Source of the DNA: Cladopsammia gracilis
Taxonomy: Eukaryota; Cnidaria; Anthozoa; Scleractinia; Dendrophylliidae
Direction of reading: 5' to 3'
Length of the DNA: 64,000 bases
Assembly: GCA_022457155.1 (NCBI GenBank)
Contig: JAJGOT010001024.1
Coordinates: 37,185 to 101,184 of the forward strand
The position numbers were made by a program, and so were the translations under genes. Under the pieces are notes generated by a model, which was not told the DNA's origin, searched no databases, and saw only the letters and a list, made by a program, of their open reading frames with translations. Shown piece by piece: positions 53,641-63,980 of this stretch. Each line of letters opens with the position of its first letter. The stretch's first letter is position 1.

Positions 53641-56600
53641 CTAGACTGCCTGGTCAACAGTAAGTCTCCTAATAGCATCTGCCGCATTTGCTGCTGCTGT
53701 TCTGCGTGGGGGTCTATCCGCCACGATCACCGGTTGTGGGTTCGCTTGCCTGGGCCTCGCCCGCTGTCCGTCCGCTACTGTGATCTCCAAAGGGTACAGT
53801 TTCTGAAGTGGTCGGCGTAATGCACTGTCTTTTCCTTTCTGCGATACAACTCGTAGTGTAGCGCCTCGTACTTCTCCATCTCGACTCTGCAGCAACTCTG
53901 TCACTTCCGCGACCCTCCATTTCGACCTTGGCAGCCCATCGTCCTGGACTATGACTATTTCTCCCACAGCCAACTTCCGGCGGTCTTGACCTTTATCTGT
54001 TCCGCATTGGTGACGCTCCCTTAACTCTCTCAGATACTCCTTGGACCACCTTTGCCAGAATTGCTTCAGCAAACGATTTAGGTAATCTGCTCTTCTCTGT
54101 GATGCTGCTCCGCTGTCCTCATTGTCACTCGATTCACTGGGATCTGGCAAACTCGATGCCCTCCGTCCTAAGATGAGGTGTGATGGCGTCAGCGGCTCGT
54201 CGTCAGATACATCTGAGTAGACGTAAGTGATTGGCCGCGAATTAAGTACTCCCTCCACCTCCGTGACCACAGTGAGAAGTTCTTCGTAAGAAAGTCTGGC
54301 GTTTCCTAGAAGCTTGCGAAGCCGCCTCTTCACCAACTGTACCATCCTCTCGTAAAATCCGCCCCACCATGGCGCACGTTCGAGGATGAACTTCCAACTG
54401 ATGCCTTTATTAGCGGTGTACTCTGCGACCGCTGGATGCCGGAACAACTTGCCAATGTCCTTATTGGCCCGCTTAAATGTTTTTGCATTGTCAGATGTAA
54501 TTGATGTTGGCATGCCCCTTCTCGCAATGAATCTCCTTAGAGCTCTCATAAATGCTGCGACTGACAAGTCCGGCGTAATCTCGAGATGTAGCCCCCTCGA
54601 TGTTGCACATGTAAATAAACAGATATACACCTTTGTCATTCCCTTCTCTTTGTTATCCGTTCTAACGAATAACGGTCCCGCAAAGTCCACTCCGACATGT
54701 GTGAACGCTAGTGTTTCCTTGACTCTGTCTCCAGGCAGGTCTGCAGGCGCAGGTGGTTTAAATGAGATGCCTTCCAGTCGCTTGTAGGTTACACACTTAT
54801 GCAGCACCTTCTTGATGCTCTGTCTTCCTTTTGGGATCCAGTACTTTGTTCTGAGCTCCGTGAGTGTGTCCTTGACGCCCCCGTGGAACGTGCGCTCGTG
54901 ACATGCGCGAACGATCAGCTTGGTTATATGCCCTTCTCCTGGGAGTAGTACCGGATGCTTAGCATCGTCGCTTAACTCTGCATTGCCCAACCTTCCCCTG
55001 CTGCGTATGATGTTATTGTCATCCTTGTACAATCCAAGTTGACTCTCCAGATCTTTGTAGGTGCTTTTCGCCTCCATGTCTGACTGCAATTCTTTGACCC
55101 AAGCATTTTCCGCATCTTTTATCTCTGTGGCTAACAGGCTGCCTTCTATGACCTCTGATTGCTTCCCATGCAGTTTGGCTCTGCAGTTATGCACAAACCT
55201 TCTCACTGCAGCTGTAACCCTGAATAGCTTTAAACAGCTACTGTAGCGCTGGCAGTCTATTAAGCAAGAGAGTCTTCCCACCTCAATGCTGTCAATGGTC
55301 TTCGCTGTACTTGCGAAAACTGCTGAACGAATCTCCTGTGTACATTCAGCAGGCAACTCAGGAGTACTGTCCGTCTTGTCTGCCTTTGGATAGTTCTCTT
55401 CGGCCTCTCTCAGCCAGCGTGGCCCTTGCCACCACAACTCATTCTGTTCTAGTTCTGACGCTAGACAACCCCGTGATCCAATATCTGCGGGATTCTCTGT
55501 GCCAGGGCAATGTCCCCAGTCCCTTCCATTCGTTAGCTTCATGATCTCGTTAACTCGGTTCTGTACAAATTGTTTGTAGTCCTTTCCAGACTGAATCCAA
55601 TATAGTACAACCCGACTGTCAGTCCAGTAATGAATTCTCTCTATTTGTAACACAGGTGCTAGCGCCTCCTTTACCGCTGCTGTCAGTCGTGCTAGAATCC
55701 ATGCTGCTACAAGTTCCAGTCGTGGGATTGACATCGGTTTTAACGGCGCTACTCGACTCTTTGACACCACAAATCGCGTTGCAAATCCGTCGTTCGTTTC
55801 ATAACGCAAATAGACGACCGCACTGTACGCTTTCTTCGATGCATCTCCAAATCCATGTAGAACCGCTGACGTGACTCGCCTTCCCTGCTCCGTAAAGTAA
55901 TAGCGATCCATGGATATCTCCTGGGTTTCCTTGATGTCACGCAGCCATTTTTGCAGGTGCTTCGTGCGCGTGTCTGGCAGAACACAGTCCCACTCAAATT
56001 TGTCTGCAAACAGTTCTTGAAGCAGAAGCTTAAAGTTCAACATGATCGGCGAAACGAATCCTAATGGATCAAAGAACTTCGCTGCCACGCGTAACACATT
56101 ACGCTTTGTTAATTCTAGGCCTTCTGCAAACTCTGTGACCTTGCCCAGTTTCAACACAAATTTGTCTTCCGATAAGTTCCAGTTCGTACCCAACACTTTC
56201 TTTTCCTTTGTCGTTTCGGCTTCCTCCAGACGTCCAACTGCAATTTTGGCGTATGACTCATCCTCTTGTGTGACTTGCTGGCTTACTGTGGGTGTGTCGA
56301 TGGCTTCTTCCTCGATGATCCGTTTGTTCAGCTCCTCGTTGTTCGACGCCCACTTTCTAAGATTGAAGTTCCCTGCGGCAAAACAAGCCTTCACTTCTTT
56401 GTACAACCTGTACGTTTCATCTTCACTCTCCTCTCCAGATGACAAGTCGTCGACATACAATCCGGATAGAATTCTCTTGGCGAGATCAGGATTCTCCGGG
56501 TAGTAATTAGAAACATGATGATGCAAAGTTCCATTTAGCAGAAACGGGGAACAGTTCATTCCGAATATAACTCTGCAGAAACGATACACTTCCACCTTTG

Positions 56601-59019
56601 GATCCTCGTCATCTGCATTCTCGATCCACAAAAATCTCATCAGATCCCTTTGTTCCTCTGTTACAGCGATGTTGAGAAATGCTTTCTCAATGTCCGCGAC
56701 GAGACCTGTCTTGAACCTCCGAAACCGTATCAAAATATCGAAAATCTCTGAATTCAGAGACGGTCCAGTGTGTATACAGTCATTTAGAGAGGGTAAACTT
56801 GCTTTTGCTTTTGAGCTCGCATCAAAAACAACCCTTAATTTGGTCGTCTCTGCGTCCCTCCTAATTACCGCCTGATGCGGTAAATAGTGAACTTCTCCCG
56901 GCACCGTGTTACTGTCCGAATCCTCTAGTTTCTCAATGATTCCTTTGCTCTCTTGTTCCTGTATTGTGTGATCGTACTCCTTTAGTACTTCCGGTTCTTT
57001 TCTCAGGCGTTTTACCAGACCATCTAGCCTCGCTAGGCTAAGTTCATAGTTGTCAGGCAGCAATTCATGTTTTTCTTTCACCGGTAACACGACATGATAT
57101 CTTCCTTTCTCAAACGTGATATTCTTTTGAAATGCCTGCTGCACAGTTTCGCTGTCCCCGATTCCGATCGACTCCAAGTTCCATAATTGTGACAGCATTT
57201 CGTCATCCACATTCACACTTCCGGCTGACTCATTTCCGGTGAACACACTTCCGGCATTCACATTTCTGGTATCTGGTTTCAAAGCCACGAGATTGAGCAC
57301 GTGTGTGGCCACCAAATTTACACTTGACAACAATCGATCCTCGCCGTTAATCTCGGTACGCAGTGGCCCCGACAAAACCCATCCCAGGTTAGTTTCACTA
57401 GCTATGGGCCCGCATCCATCTTCATTCCGCTTGATATCGCCCGTAAAGAACCTCCACATGTTATCCGCACCGATCAACAAGTCAATGTCAATATCTTCTC
57501 CATTGTTGTCGTCGGCCAACTCCAAATTGTGTAAAAATTCGAACTGTTCCTGCGCTCTGTTTATCTCCTGACTCCCGAGCGGTGCACAAATGTTGGGCAC
57601 AACAAATGCTCGCATCTCCGTCGCCATGCTTCCTTTCCCGTTTTCCACTGTGAACTGCGCACATTCATACGATCCCGGTTGACCTTTTGTTGCATTTCCG
57701 AACGCGTTTATCAGCAAGGGTTCCCAGCCGACTGTCCTGAGTTGTGCTTTGGACTTAATTCCCTCTGTAATGTAGCTCTTCTGGCTACCCGAGTCGAAAA
57801 TCAACCTCACTCTCTCTCCGTTAATAACAGCTTGAGCCGTCTGAAGTAAAACCGAATCCTTGGAAGCCACATGCAGTGCGTTCGTTTGACATCCTTGTTC
57901 GACGGTTTGTTTAGCCTTTGGAGCACCGGCGCTGTTTGTATTTGGCAATCCAGGCGATTCCGATTTCTTGTTCCGCGATTCCATCTTCTTTCCAAAACAA
58001 ATTGACGTGTGATGCCTTCCCTCACACTTGAAACATGTTTTCCCTCCGCATTCAAAGGCCCTGTGATTTGTTTTAAGACAAATGAAGCACCGTCCCTCGC
58101 GACGAATGATGTCTCTGCGCGCTTCGACATTCGTCACGATATTACACTTGTATGTAGGGTGATCTTGTTTGCAAAAAGTACAAACGACTCTGTAATCCCG
58201 TCCTGCAGTCGGTGCAGCCAGCAAGGCAGCTCCAGTTGGATAATGTTTGTTTCCGCTGTTGCTCGGAGGTTGTTTTCTGTCGGGTGACCGTAGAGCTTGA
58301 ATGTCACTACACCTTTCTCTGTTTTCAATTTCTTCTCTTAATAAATCAAGCACTTTGGTAAGTTTCCATTCGCCTTCTTTTACTTCCCGTCCAAGGAGAA
58401 GCCGAATGTCTTCAGGGATCTTTGACATCAACACAGGTACGAGCAAACTGCCATAAGTCTCCGTGGGCACATCTAAAGCCTCCAAACCCGCACATGCGCT
58501 TCCCTCCAACAAAGACTTAAGGTAGTTAAATCTTCCAATACTTGATAACCCTGAATTCTCGTGTACCGCGTTCTTAAAGCTGTCCCAAAACGAATGCCAG
58601 TCCTTGGCGTCCCCTCCAAACTTCTTCAAGGATAGCTTTGGCAGCCTCGATGATTTTACTGTCGGGGATGGCTGCGAAATGAAATTCGAGTTTACGTGTC
58701 CGGCCGTGTTTTGCATTTTTCCCGCCAACAGCCCGCCGTCAATTTGCACTAACATGCCATAAACTTCTTCGCGAAACTCCCCTGCCGTTTCGATTTCTGG
58801 AGCAATCTCTTCCTCTTCCTCTATAAGATCCAAGATCTCTTCATCGAGCTTTCCGATCACTCCTAGTCGCTCGTTGAGACTGATTTTTAACCGCTGTAGT
58901 CGATCTATAACCGCTTGAATTGGTTCTTCCTTCACAACCAAATTCGCTTCGTTCAGCAATTTCCTCATGTACGCTTTGTGTCCCGCTCGAATATGCTTTT
59001 TCTTTTTGAATCCCTCCAT
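53641..59019 (-). CDS. BEL/Pao retrotransposon Gag-Pol polyprotein
   Basis: One uninterrupted frame of 1792 codons. Order: coiled-coil Gag N-terminus (1-95), shortened DUF1759-type Gag region (about 125-235), zinc knuckles (CTFCKQDHPTYKC at 280; CFICLKTNH and CFKCEGRHH at 311-340), retropepsin-like protease (FDSGSQKSYI, D409), reverse transcriptase (DIEKAFLNI about 776; GLYVDD 853-858), RNase H (GFGDASKKAY about 1057; WTDSR about 1132), integrase zinc domain (H1374, H1379, C1409) and core (VDFAGP D1445; TSDNAKTF D1510; GGFYERM E1557), then a DUF5641-type C-terminus. Two oddities: the second zinc cysteine of the integrase is Tyr (CVTYKRLEG), and the Gag region appears to have an in-frame deletion after SACAGL. 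Transcription is from the LTR at 59050-59498. Confidence 0.96.
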   Translation of the reverse strand: MEGFKKKKHIRAGHKAYMRKLLNEANLVVKEEPIQAVIDRLQRLKISLNERLGVIGKLDEEILDLIEEEEEIAPEIETAGEFREEVYGMLVQIDGGLLAGKMQNTAGHVNSNFISQPSPTVKSSRLPKLSLKKFGGDAKDWHSFWDSFKNAVHENSGLSSIGRFNYLKSLLEGSACAGLEALDVPTETYGSLLVPVLMSKIPEDIRLLLGREVKEGEWKLTKVLDLLREEIENRERCSDIQALRSPDRKQPPSNSGNKHYPTGAALLAAPTAGRDYRVVCTFCKQDHPTYKCNIVTNVEARRDIIRREGRCFICLKTNHRAFECGGKTCFKCEGRHHTSICFGKKMESRNKKSESPGLPNTNSAGAPKAKQTVEQGCQTNALHVASKDSVLLQTAQAVINGERVRLIFDSGSQKSYITEGIKSKAQLRTVGWEPLLINAFGNATKGQPGSYECAQFTVENGKGSMATEMRAFVVPNICAPLGSQEINRAQEQFEFLHNLELADDNNGEDIDIDLLIGADNMWRFFTGDIKRNEDGCGPIASETNLGWVLSGPLRTEINGEDRLLSSVNLVATHVLNLVALKPDTRNVNAGSVFTGNESAGSVNVDDEMLSQLWNLESIGIGDSETVQQAFQKNITFEKGRYHVVLPVKEKHELLPDNYELSLARLDGLVKRLRKEPEVLKEYDHTIQEQESKGIIEKLEDSDSNTVPGEVHYLPHQAVIRRDAETTKLRVVFDASSKAKASLPSLNDCIHTGPSLNSEIFDILIRFRRFKTGLVADIEKAFLNIAVTEEQRDLMRFLWIENADDEDPKVEVYRFCRVIFGMNCSPFLLNGTLHHHVSNYYPENPDLAKRILSGLYVDDLSSGEESEDETYRLYKEVKACFAAGNFNLRKWASNNEELNKRIIEEEAIDTPTVSQQVTQEDESYAKIAVGRLEEAETTKEKKVLGTNWNLSEDKFVLKLGKVTEFAEGLELTKRNVLRVAAKFFDPLGFVSPIMLNFKLLLQELFADKFEWDCVLPDTRTKHLQKWLRDIKETQEISMDRYYFTEQGRRVTSAVLHGFGDASKKAYSAVVYLRYETNDGFATRFVVSKSRVAPLKPMSIPRLELVAAWILARLTAAVKEALAPVLQIERIHYWTDSRVVLYWIQSGKDYKQFVQNRVNEIMKLTNGRDWGHCPGTENPADIGSRGCLASELEQNELWWQGPRWLREAEENYPKADKTDSTPELPAECTQEIRSAVFASTAKTIDSIEVGRLSCLIDCQRYSSCLKLFRVTAAVRRFVHNCRAKLHGKQSEVIEGSLLATEIKDAENAWVKELQSDMEAKSTYKDLESQLGLYKDDNNIIRSRGRLGNAELSDDAKHPVLLPGEGHITKLIVRACHERTFHGGVKDTLTELRTKYWIPKGRQSIKKVLHKCVTYKRLEGISFKPPAPADLPGDRVKETLAFTHVGVDFAGPLFVRTDNKEKGMTKVYICLFTCATSRGLHLEITPDLSVAAFMRALRRFIARRGMPTSITSDNAKTFKRANKDIGKLFRHPAVAEYTANKGISWKFILERAPWWGGFYERMVQLVKRRLRKLLGNARLSYEELLTVVTEVEGVLNSRPITYVYSDVSDDEPLTPSHLILGRRASSLPDPSESSDNEDSGAASQRRADYLNRLLKQFWQRWSKEYLRELRERHQCGTDKGQDRRKLAVGEIVIVQDDGLPRSKWRVAEVTELLQSRDGEVRGATLRVVSQKGKDSALRRPLQKLYPLEITVADGQRARPRQANPQPVIVADRPPRRTAAANAADAIRRLTVDQAV

Positions 59020-59030
59020 GATTTATTTAT

Positions 59031-59049
59031 CATCCGGCTCGAAGGACCA
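59031..59049 (-). promoter_or_regulatory. Primer binding site of the BEL/Pao element
   Basis: TGGTCCTTCGAGCCGGAT (minus strand) abuts the 5' LTR. It is complementary to a tRNA 3' end terminating in CCA, where reverse transcription is primed. I do not name the tRNA. Confidence 0.75.
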
Positions 59050-59498
59050 TGTAAGAATTATCTATAAAGCCGACCTTATAGCCCAATGATTTTCCCAGCG
59101 TTTCTCAAATATTGTGATGTTCCATAAACACAACCATCCGCGCAACTCTTGATCTTTGAATAAATCACTTGTAATCACGATCATCCAAATAATCTCAATG
59201 TTTACAGAACATATCACAACTAAACATTTACAATACTCTGTGACATATAATTCCGATGCGTGTATAAAACTCCGTAAATCCGACCGTAAAGATTCAACAC
59301 ATAATTTTGCACCGTACCGAACCGTATTCCGTATATCTCCCGAAAAACTCTCACGCACACAAGTCCTCTTTCTAAAAATAGTCCACACGTGTTCTTGTCT
59401 CAGTAATATTACATGTTACATAACATCGATCCGCTTGAGTGGTCAAGTCACGCGCTCCCCCCGTGGGGGTCAAATGTCACTAATAACTGTTCTTCACA
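59050..59498 (-). mobile_element. 5' LTR of the young BEL/Pao element
   Basis: 449 bp matching 53172-53620. In element orientation this LTR supplies the promoter. Flanked by AAATT. Confidence 0.93.
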
Positions 59499-59507
59499 AA
59501 ATTAATT

Positions 59508-60081
59508 TGTCAGCGTAGCTTACAAGACGATCCGGCGGGGAAGTATGGAATCAGTTCGGATGCAAAGAAGGGCATATTCGTGAGTTGTGGCCCATTTGCC
59601 AGCGCAGCCCGTAAGCCAATTGCCCGATTTCCGAAGTGGTTCCAGACTTATATTATTTTGTTGAGGGTTGGGGACGGGAGTTGCCATCTTGTTTCCCGGC
59701 ATGCTTTGCGACAGTGGTAGGTTAGGTCCGCGTTGCGTGCTCGTGGCAGGGAGAACAGAGCGCCGGGAACAGAGCTTTAAACGCAGTCGGGGTGTTGTAA
59801 TTTTATCGACGGTTTATTCTTGAAACTGTATTCTGTAACTTATTTCTACACTTGTTCGCTAGATTAAATGTCAATACTCGTTCTACACTCGATGTTCTTC
59901 AACTATTTTACCGAACGTTTCGATAATCCGTACTCTAAACAGTGTCAATGATCCAAACTCCTTCCATACATGATCAGTAAAAACATCACCTTTCGGTTCT
60001 CAATTATTCTTCACTCTCTTCGGTCACGTGAGGTGATTTTTCCCGCCACGTGTAATTATGACATAATTAATTTCTTACACA
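59508..60081 (-). mobile_element. Probable 3' LTR of an older BEL/Pao element
   Basis: TG...CA bounded (TGTCAGCG ... CTTACACA). It is followed in plus orientation by CTCCCCTCTTTG, which on minus is a polypurine tract AAAGAGGGGAG upstream of the LTR. No second copy is visible in the window because the 5' end of this element is missing. Boundaries are inferred from these signals. Confidence 0.6.
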
Positions 60082-63000
60082 CTCCCCTCTTTGATTGACA
60101 AAGGTCAATCAACCAAGTAACAATTACAAAGCTAAAAGTGAAAAGTCCAATGTCTCTATAAACTCAATCTTAATGTTCAGAAATGCGTTCTTGTTCAGCA
60201 TTCTCCACAAAGGTTATTGGAAAGTCAGTGTTCCTGTTACATTGTTCCTGCAATTGAGATCCAACTTCTACAGGGTAAAGCCTTCCTAAGGGTCTCGTTA
60301 TCTCAATGACTCGATCTCCACTACGCGTCCTCACAACAGCTCCTCTGTGGAATCCGTCTCTGCCCGTAATGAGAGATTTGATGACTCCCTTTCAATTTCT
60401 CAACAAATAGCAACACGTGCGCGGTAACTCTTATCAGCTTCGTGACAGAACTAAAGTTTTCTGGCTTAATAATGTTCTCCAAATTCGCTTTTTCTTCTGT
60501 TTCTTCACCTTTGGTGCACATGTTTACTAAGCTGGAAACAACTGGTTTTGCCGATTTCAGTTCACATAACTCTTCTCTGGCTTGTATCTTAGCTGGCTGA
60601 ACTGGCCAGTGTTCGCTATTTTTCAACAAGAACTCTGGTCCATGTAACCACAAGCTGCTTTCTTTGAGCTCAGTAGCTGTGATTCCTCGTGATGCTATAT
60701 CAGCTGGGTTTTCCTTTGTGGGGCAGTACTTCCATTGCGCAGACGGTGCATTTCTTCTGATTTCACTTACGCGATTCTCAACAAATTGCTTGTACTCCTT
60801 ATCAGTGTTTATGATCCACCACAAAGAAATCATGGAATCTGTCCAGTTGAATTTGTCGTCAACTCTCACAACTTATTTTAAAGCTTGACTCACACTCTTC
60901 AGTAATCTGGACGCAGTAAGGTTTGCCAACAACTCTAAACGAGGGATGCTTTGTTTGGCTAATGGAGCCACTCTGGTTTTTGAAGCTACTAACTGACCCT
61001 CTACCTTTGACTCATACTCCACCCTCATATAGACAGCAGCTCCATATGCTTTCTCTGACGCGTCTGCAAAACAATGTAATTGGACAGATTTGACTTCACT
61101 TCCATTCTTAACTTTAAATAATTTGTATATGTTTTTATTTTTTATCTTTTTCTTTGTATTTGGCACTGAAAAGCCCCTTTGGGGAAGTGGTCAATAAACG
61201 TATGTATGTATGTATGTATTCAATCCTTTAGCATAACATCTGTTGAAGCTCACTCTCCCAGCCTGTCTTAGATCCGACAAAGATGACAACCATTGTTGGT
61301 TGAGTTCAGTATCAACCAATTCGTCCCAGTCTCTCTCTGCCTTACACAACTTCTGAAACATGATCTTGAATGGTAGAATGACAGGAGATATTAATCCCAA
61401 GGGGTCAAAGAATCTTGAAGCAGTACTGAGGATTAGCCGTTTTGTTGCTGGTTGAGCATCTACATCCCCCAAGGTCTTAATCAGATCATAAATCAGTTTA
61501 TCTTGGGTGTGGTTCCAAAGCATTCCCAAAACTTTCTGCTCATTCTCAGTGCTCTGCTTGAAAACCGATTTTGAGAAGCTCTCATCTTCCTCTTCAACAC
61601 CTTCCACACTACTCTTAGTAAAGTCTCCACTGAAGGCTGAATCTTGTTCCAAGGATTTCAGGAGACTTTCTGAATTGCTATTCCACTTCCTCATATTGAA
61701 ACCTCCTGACTTGAGACAAAGTTTGGTTTCCTTAGACAAAGTAACTGCACCGTTCACATCACTGGCTCCAGATAAATAGTCATCAACATACAATGACTTC
61801 AATAAATTCCTTGCAAATGTGGTGTTATCTGGCATGCAGGTATTGATGCGGTGCCTGATAGTCGCGTTTAGAATGAAAGGACTAGAACTCACACCAAATA
61901 CCACACGTGCAAAACGAAGTAACTTAACTTCAGGGTTTTCCTTGTTGACATCGTCTACCCAGAGAAATCTTAAAAAGTCTCTGTGTTCAGAATTAATCTC
62001 AATGTTCAGGAATGCTTTCTCAATGTCTGCAGTTACAGCAACTTCATGCACTCTAAATCTCAGCAGAATGTCCAGTAACAGGGGGTTCAGTGAAGGTCCA
62101 ATATGCAGACAGTCATTCAGACTTGGGCCAAATACTTTGGATGAGGCATCATATACAACTCTTATCTTTGTTGTATCTCTGTCAAGTCTCACAACTTCTC
62201 TGTGTGGCAGATAGTGGACATTTCCAGGTTCTGGAATCTGTTTTTGTGTTACTGATTCAACTACACCACTTTCTAATTGCTCCTTAATCACACGATCATA
62301 CTGTTCAAGTATTTCCGGTTGGTTTCTAAGCTTCTTGATTACATTTGTCATCCTACGTGATGCAGCTGTGTAATTATCTGGTACATGGGATGGTAATCTT
62401 TGAAGGGTAGCTTGACCTGGTATCTCTCTCCCGTAAATCTTATGTCATTTGAAAACTTGTCATAAACTGAAGCTTCATTTTCCTTTATGCCCAGAGTTTC
62501 CAAGTCCCAAAATTTCTGCAGATCATTCCTCATATCACTTATGTCTGACGACTCTATCTTCAAAACATGCGTAGAGCTCAAATTTACAGTGCATGACTCA
62601 ACTGGGGCTGGACATGCAGCTGGTCCAGACAGTACCCAACCTAACTTGGTTTCAAGAGCAACTGGCCCGGAGGGGTCTCCTTTGATTATGCTTCCTGTAA
62701 AGAAGGACCAGTAATGATCTGCTCCAATGAGCACATCGACACTAACCGCGTTACTGTGTGTGTCTCCACATGCGAGTTGTAACCCTTGTAAGTATGGGTA
62801 ATGTTCTACTGTTCCTTGTATTTCTTGGTTTGATACTGGGGTGCATATTACTGGCACGACGTAAGCAGTGACATATATACTCATTCCATCTATTGTTCTA
62901 ACACACAATTGCACAACATCACATTCCTTGACTGTTGCTGAGTTGTCTCCAAAGGTCTTGATCAGAAGGGTTTCTTTGCCAATGGTTGGCAGGTTCAACT

Positions 63001-63200
63001 GCTCACGTGTCTTGCTGGTTATATAAGATCTCTGGCTACAAGAGTCAAATATAACATGCGTTTTCAATCCAAACTCCTGGTCATCTGGTCTACAAACAAA
63101 GGCTTGAGCTGTTTGCAACAACACAGAGTTGTTGTTACTACCAATGTGCATTGTCGATGTTCCTACATCTCTTTTCTTCTCTTGGGAAGACTCTAGTTCT
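60082..63200 (-). pseudogene. Decayed BEL/Pao polyprotein lacking Gag and integrase
   Basis: Minus-strand blocks: protease region 63151-62348 (FDSCSQRSYIT, catalytic DSG changed to DSC); RT 62351-61219 ([29 protein letters not shown]) in a shifted frame; RNase H 61120-60400 ([40 protein letters not shown]). It then jumps near 60395 straight to the last C-terminal segment ([20 protein letters not shown], then [10 protein letters not shown]) ending at about 60170. The whole integrase core and zinc domain are therefore deleted. Gag is missing because the element stops at about 63200 against viral sequence. Not mobile by itself. Confidence 0.88.
61120..61220 (+). mobile_element. Very short LINE 3'-end insertion inside the old BEL/Pao
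   Basis: About 100 bp, with GGCACTGAAAAGCCCCTTTG and GTCAATAAACG and then a (TATG)n tail, separate two adjoining blocks of the BEL/Pao RNase H region. The terminal tetranucleotide tail is like that of the LINE at 5.1-7.7 kb. An extreme 5' truncation. Confidence 0.7.
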
Positions 63201-63201
63201 A

Positions 63202-63579
63202 CTAATCCACTTCAATCGTGTTGTCAACTGTCATGACTGTCTTGAAAACACTCTTGTCGAAAAACAGGTTGACTTTCTCTGACCCAATTTGACCTTGGAG
63301 AACAGCGTTGATTGTCTTGTATCCATACATACCGTCAGTGAATGTGATGGTCTTCCACGCACTTTCTGTGGTTGTCTTCCATTTCAATGAATTATTTCCA
63401 TAGCTATCCCTGATGTTATACCACGAATAATTCATTGTCACGAGTTTGTTCAAAGCTGCTTCGTAATTCTTCCCTTCATCCAGCATAATCGGAGGGTCAA
63501 AGCGTATCACGAAATCGTGTGAATGCTGTTGGCTATTTTGATGTTTGGCGAGTTGCGAGTCAAGCAAAAGCGGAATCAT
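63202..63579 (-). CDS. Polinton-like virus structural-type protein (possibly 3' truncated)
   Basis: A 125-codon frame starting ATG at 63579 and stopping exactly where BEL/Pao sequence begins. It contains GKNYEAALNKLVTMNYSWYN, LKWKTTTESAWKTITFTDG and YKTINAVLQGQIG, a beta-rich pattern recurring in ORFs beside capsid genes of Polinton-like viruses in cnidarian genomes. The start overlaps the stop of the upstream ORF (ATGA, 63576-63579). This compact arrangement is virus-like. Exact function is not known. The abrupt end at the junction suggests a truncated C-terminus. Confidence 0.5.
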   Translation of the reverse strand: MIPLLLDSQLAKHQNSQQHSHDFVIRFDPPIMLDEGKNYEAALNKLVTMNYSWYNIRDSYGNNSLKWKTTTESAWKTITFTDGMYGYKTINAVLQGQIGSEKVNLFFDKSVFKTVMTVDNTIEVD

Positions 63580-63980
63580 TTTATTTGCAACAACAGTTTT
63601 TTCCCCTGATTAGCGGAGATTACTCCAGTTCCCTTCAAAATTCCCACAATATGTCCCAAGTCATTTCTCAACTTCCGCGAAGTGTTCCCAGCTTTGATGG
63701 AACCCAAGCCAACTTCCAGGTGATTGATGAGTGGATCGAGTGCGTTCTTGAAACCAGTGCCTTTAAAACCAAATTGCTTTTTCCCCATCTTTTCACCTGC
63801 ATCTGCTCGTTCTGCTCTGTCAGTCCGAATTGCATCTCTTACTTTTTCCAGTTCGGCAATTGTCTTTCCATTTATATGAGGATTGACTGATTTAACTATA
63901 TGTTCTGGTTCATCTGCATATTTGGTAATAAGTCGGTTCATAGTTGCTAAAAGATTTGTCTCTTCACTTCTGGGAGGCAT
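63576..63980 (-). CDS. Hypothetical Polinton-like virus ORF upstream of the structural-type ORF
   Basis: A 134-residue intronless frame from ATG at 63980, helical and basic (TIAELEKVRDAIRTDRAERA; KKQFGFKGTGFKNALDPLIN; RKLRNDLGHIVGILKGTGV). It overlaps the next ORF by ATGA. No cellular domain recognised. It is assigned to the virus by gene spacing and neighbour. The rest of the viral unit lies beyond the window end. Confidence 0.45.
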   Translation of the reverse strand: MPPRSEETNLLATMNRLITKYADEPEHIVKSVNPHINGKTIAELEKVRDAIRTDRAERADAGEKMGKKQFGFKGTGFKNALDPLINHLEVGLGSIKAGNTSRKLRNDLGHIVGILKGTGVISANQGKKLLLQIK

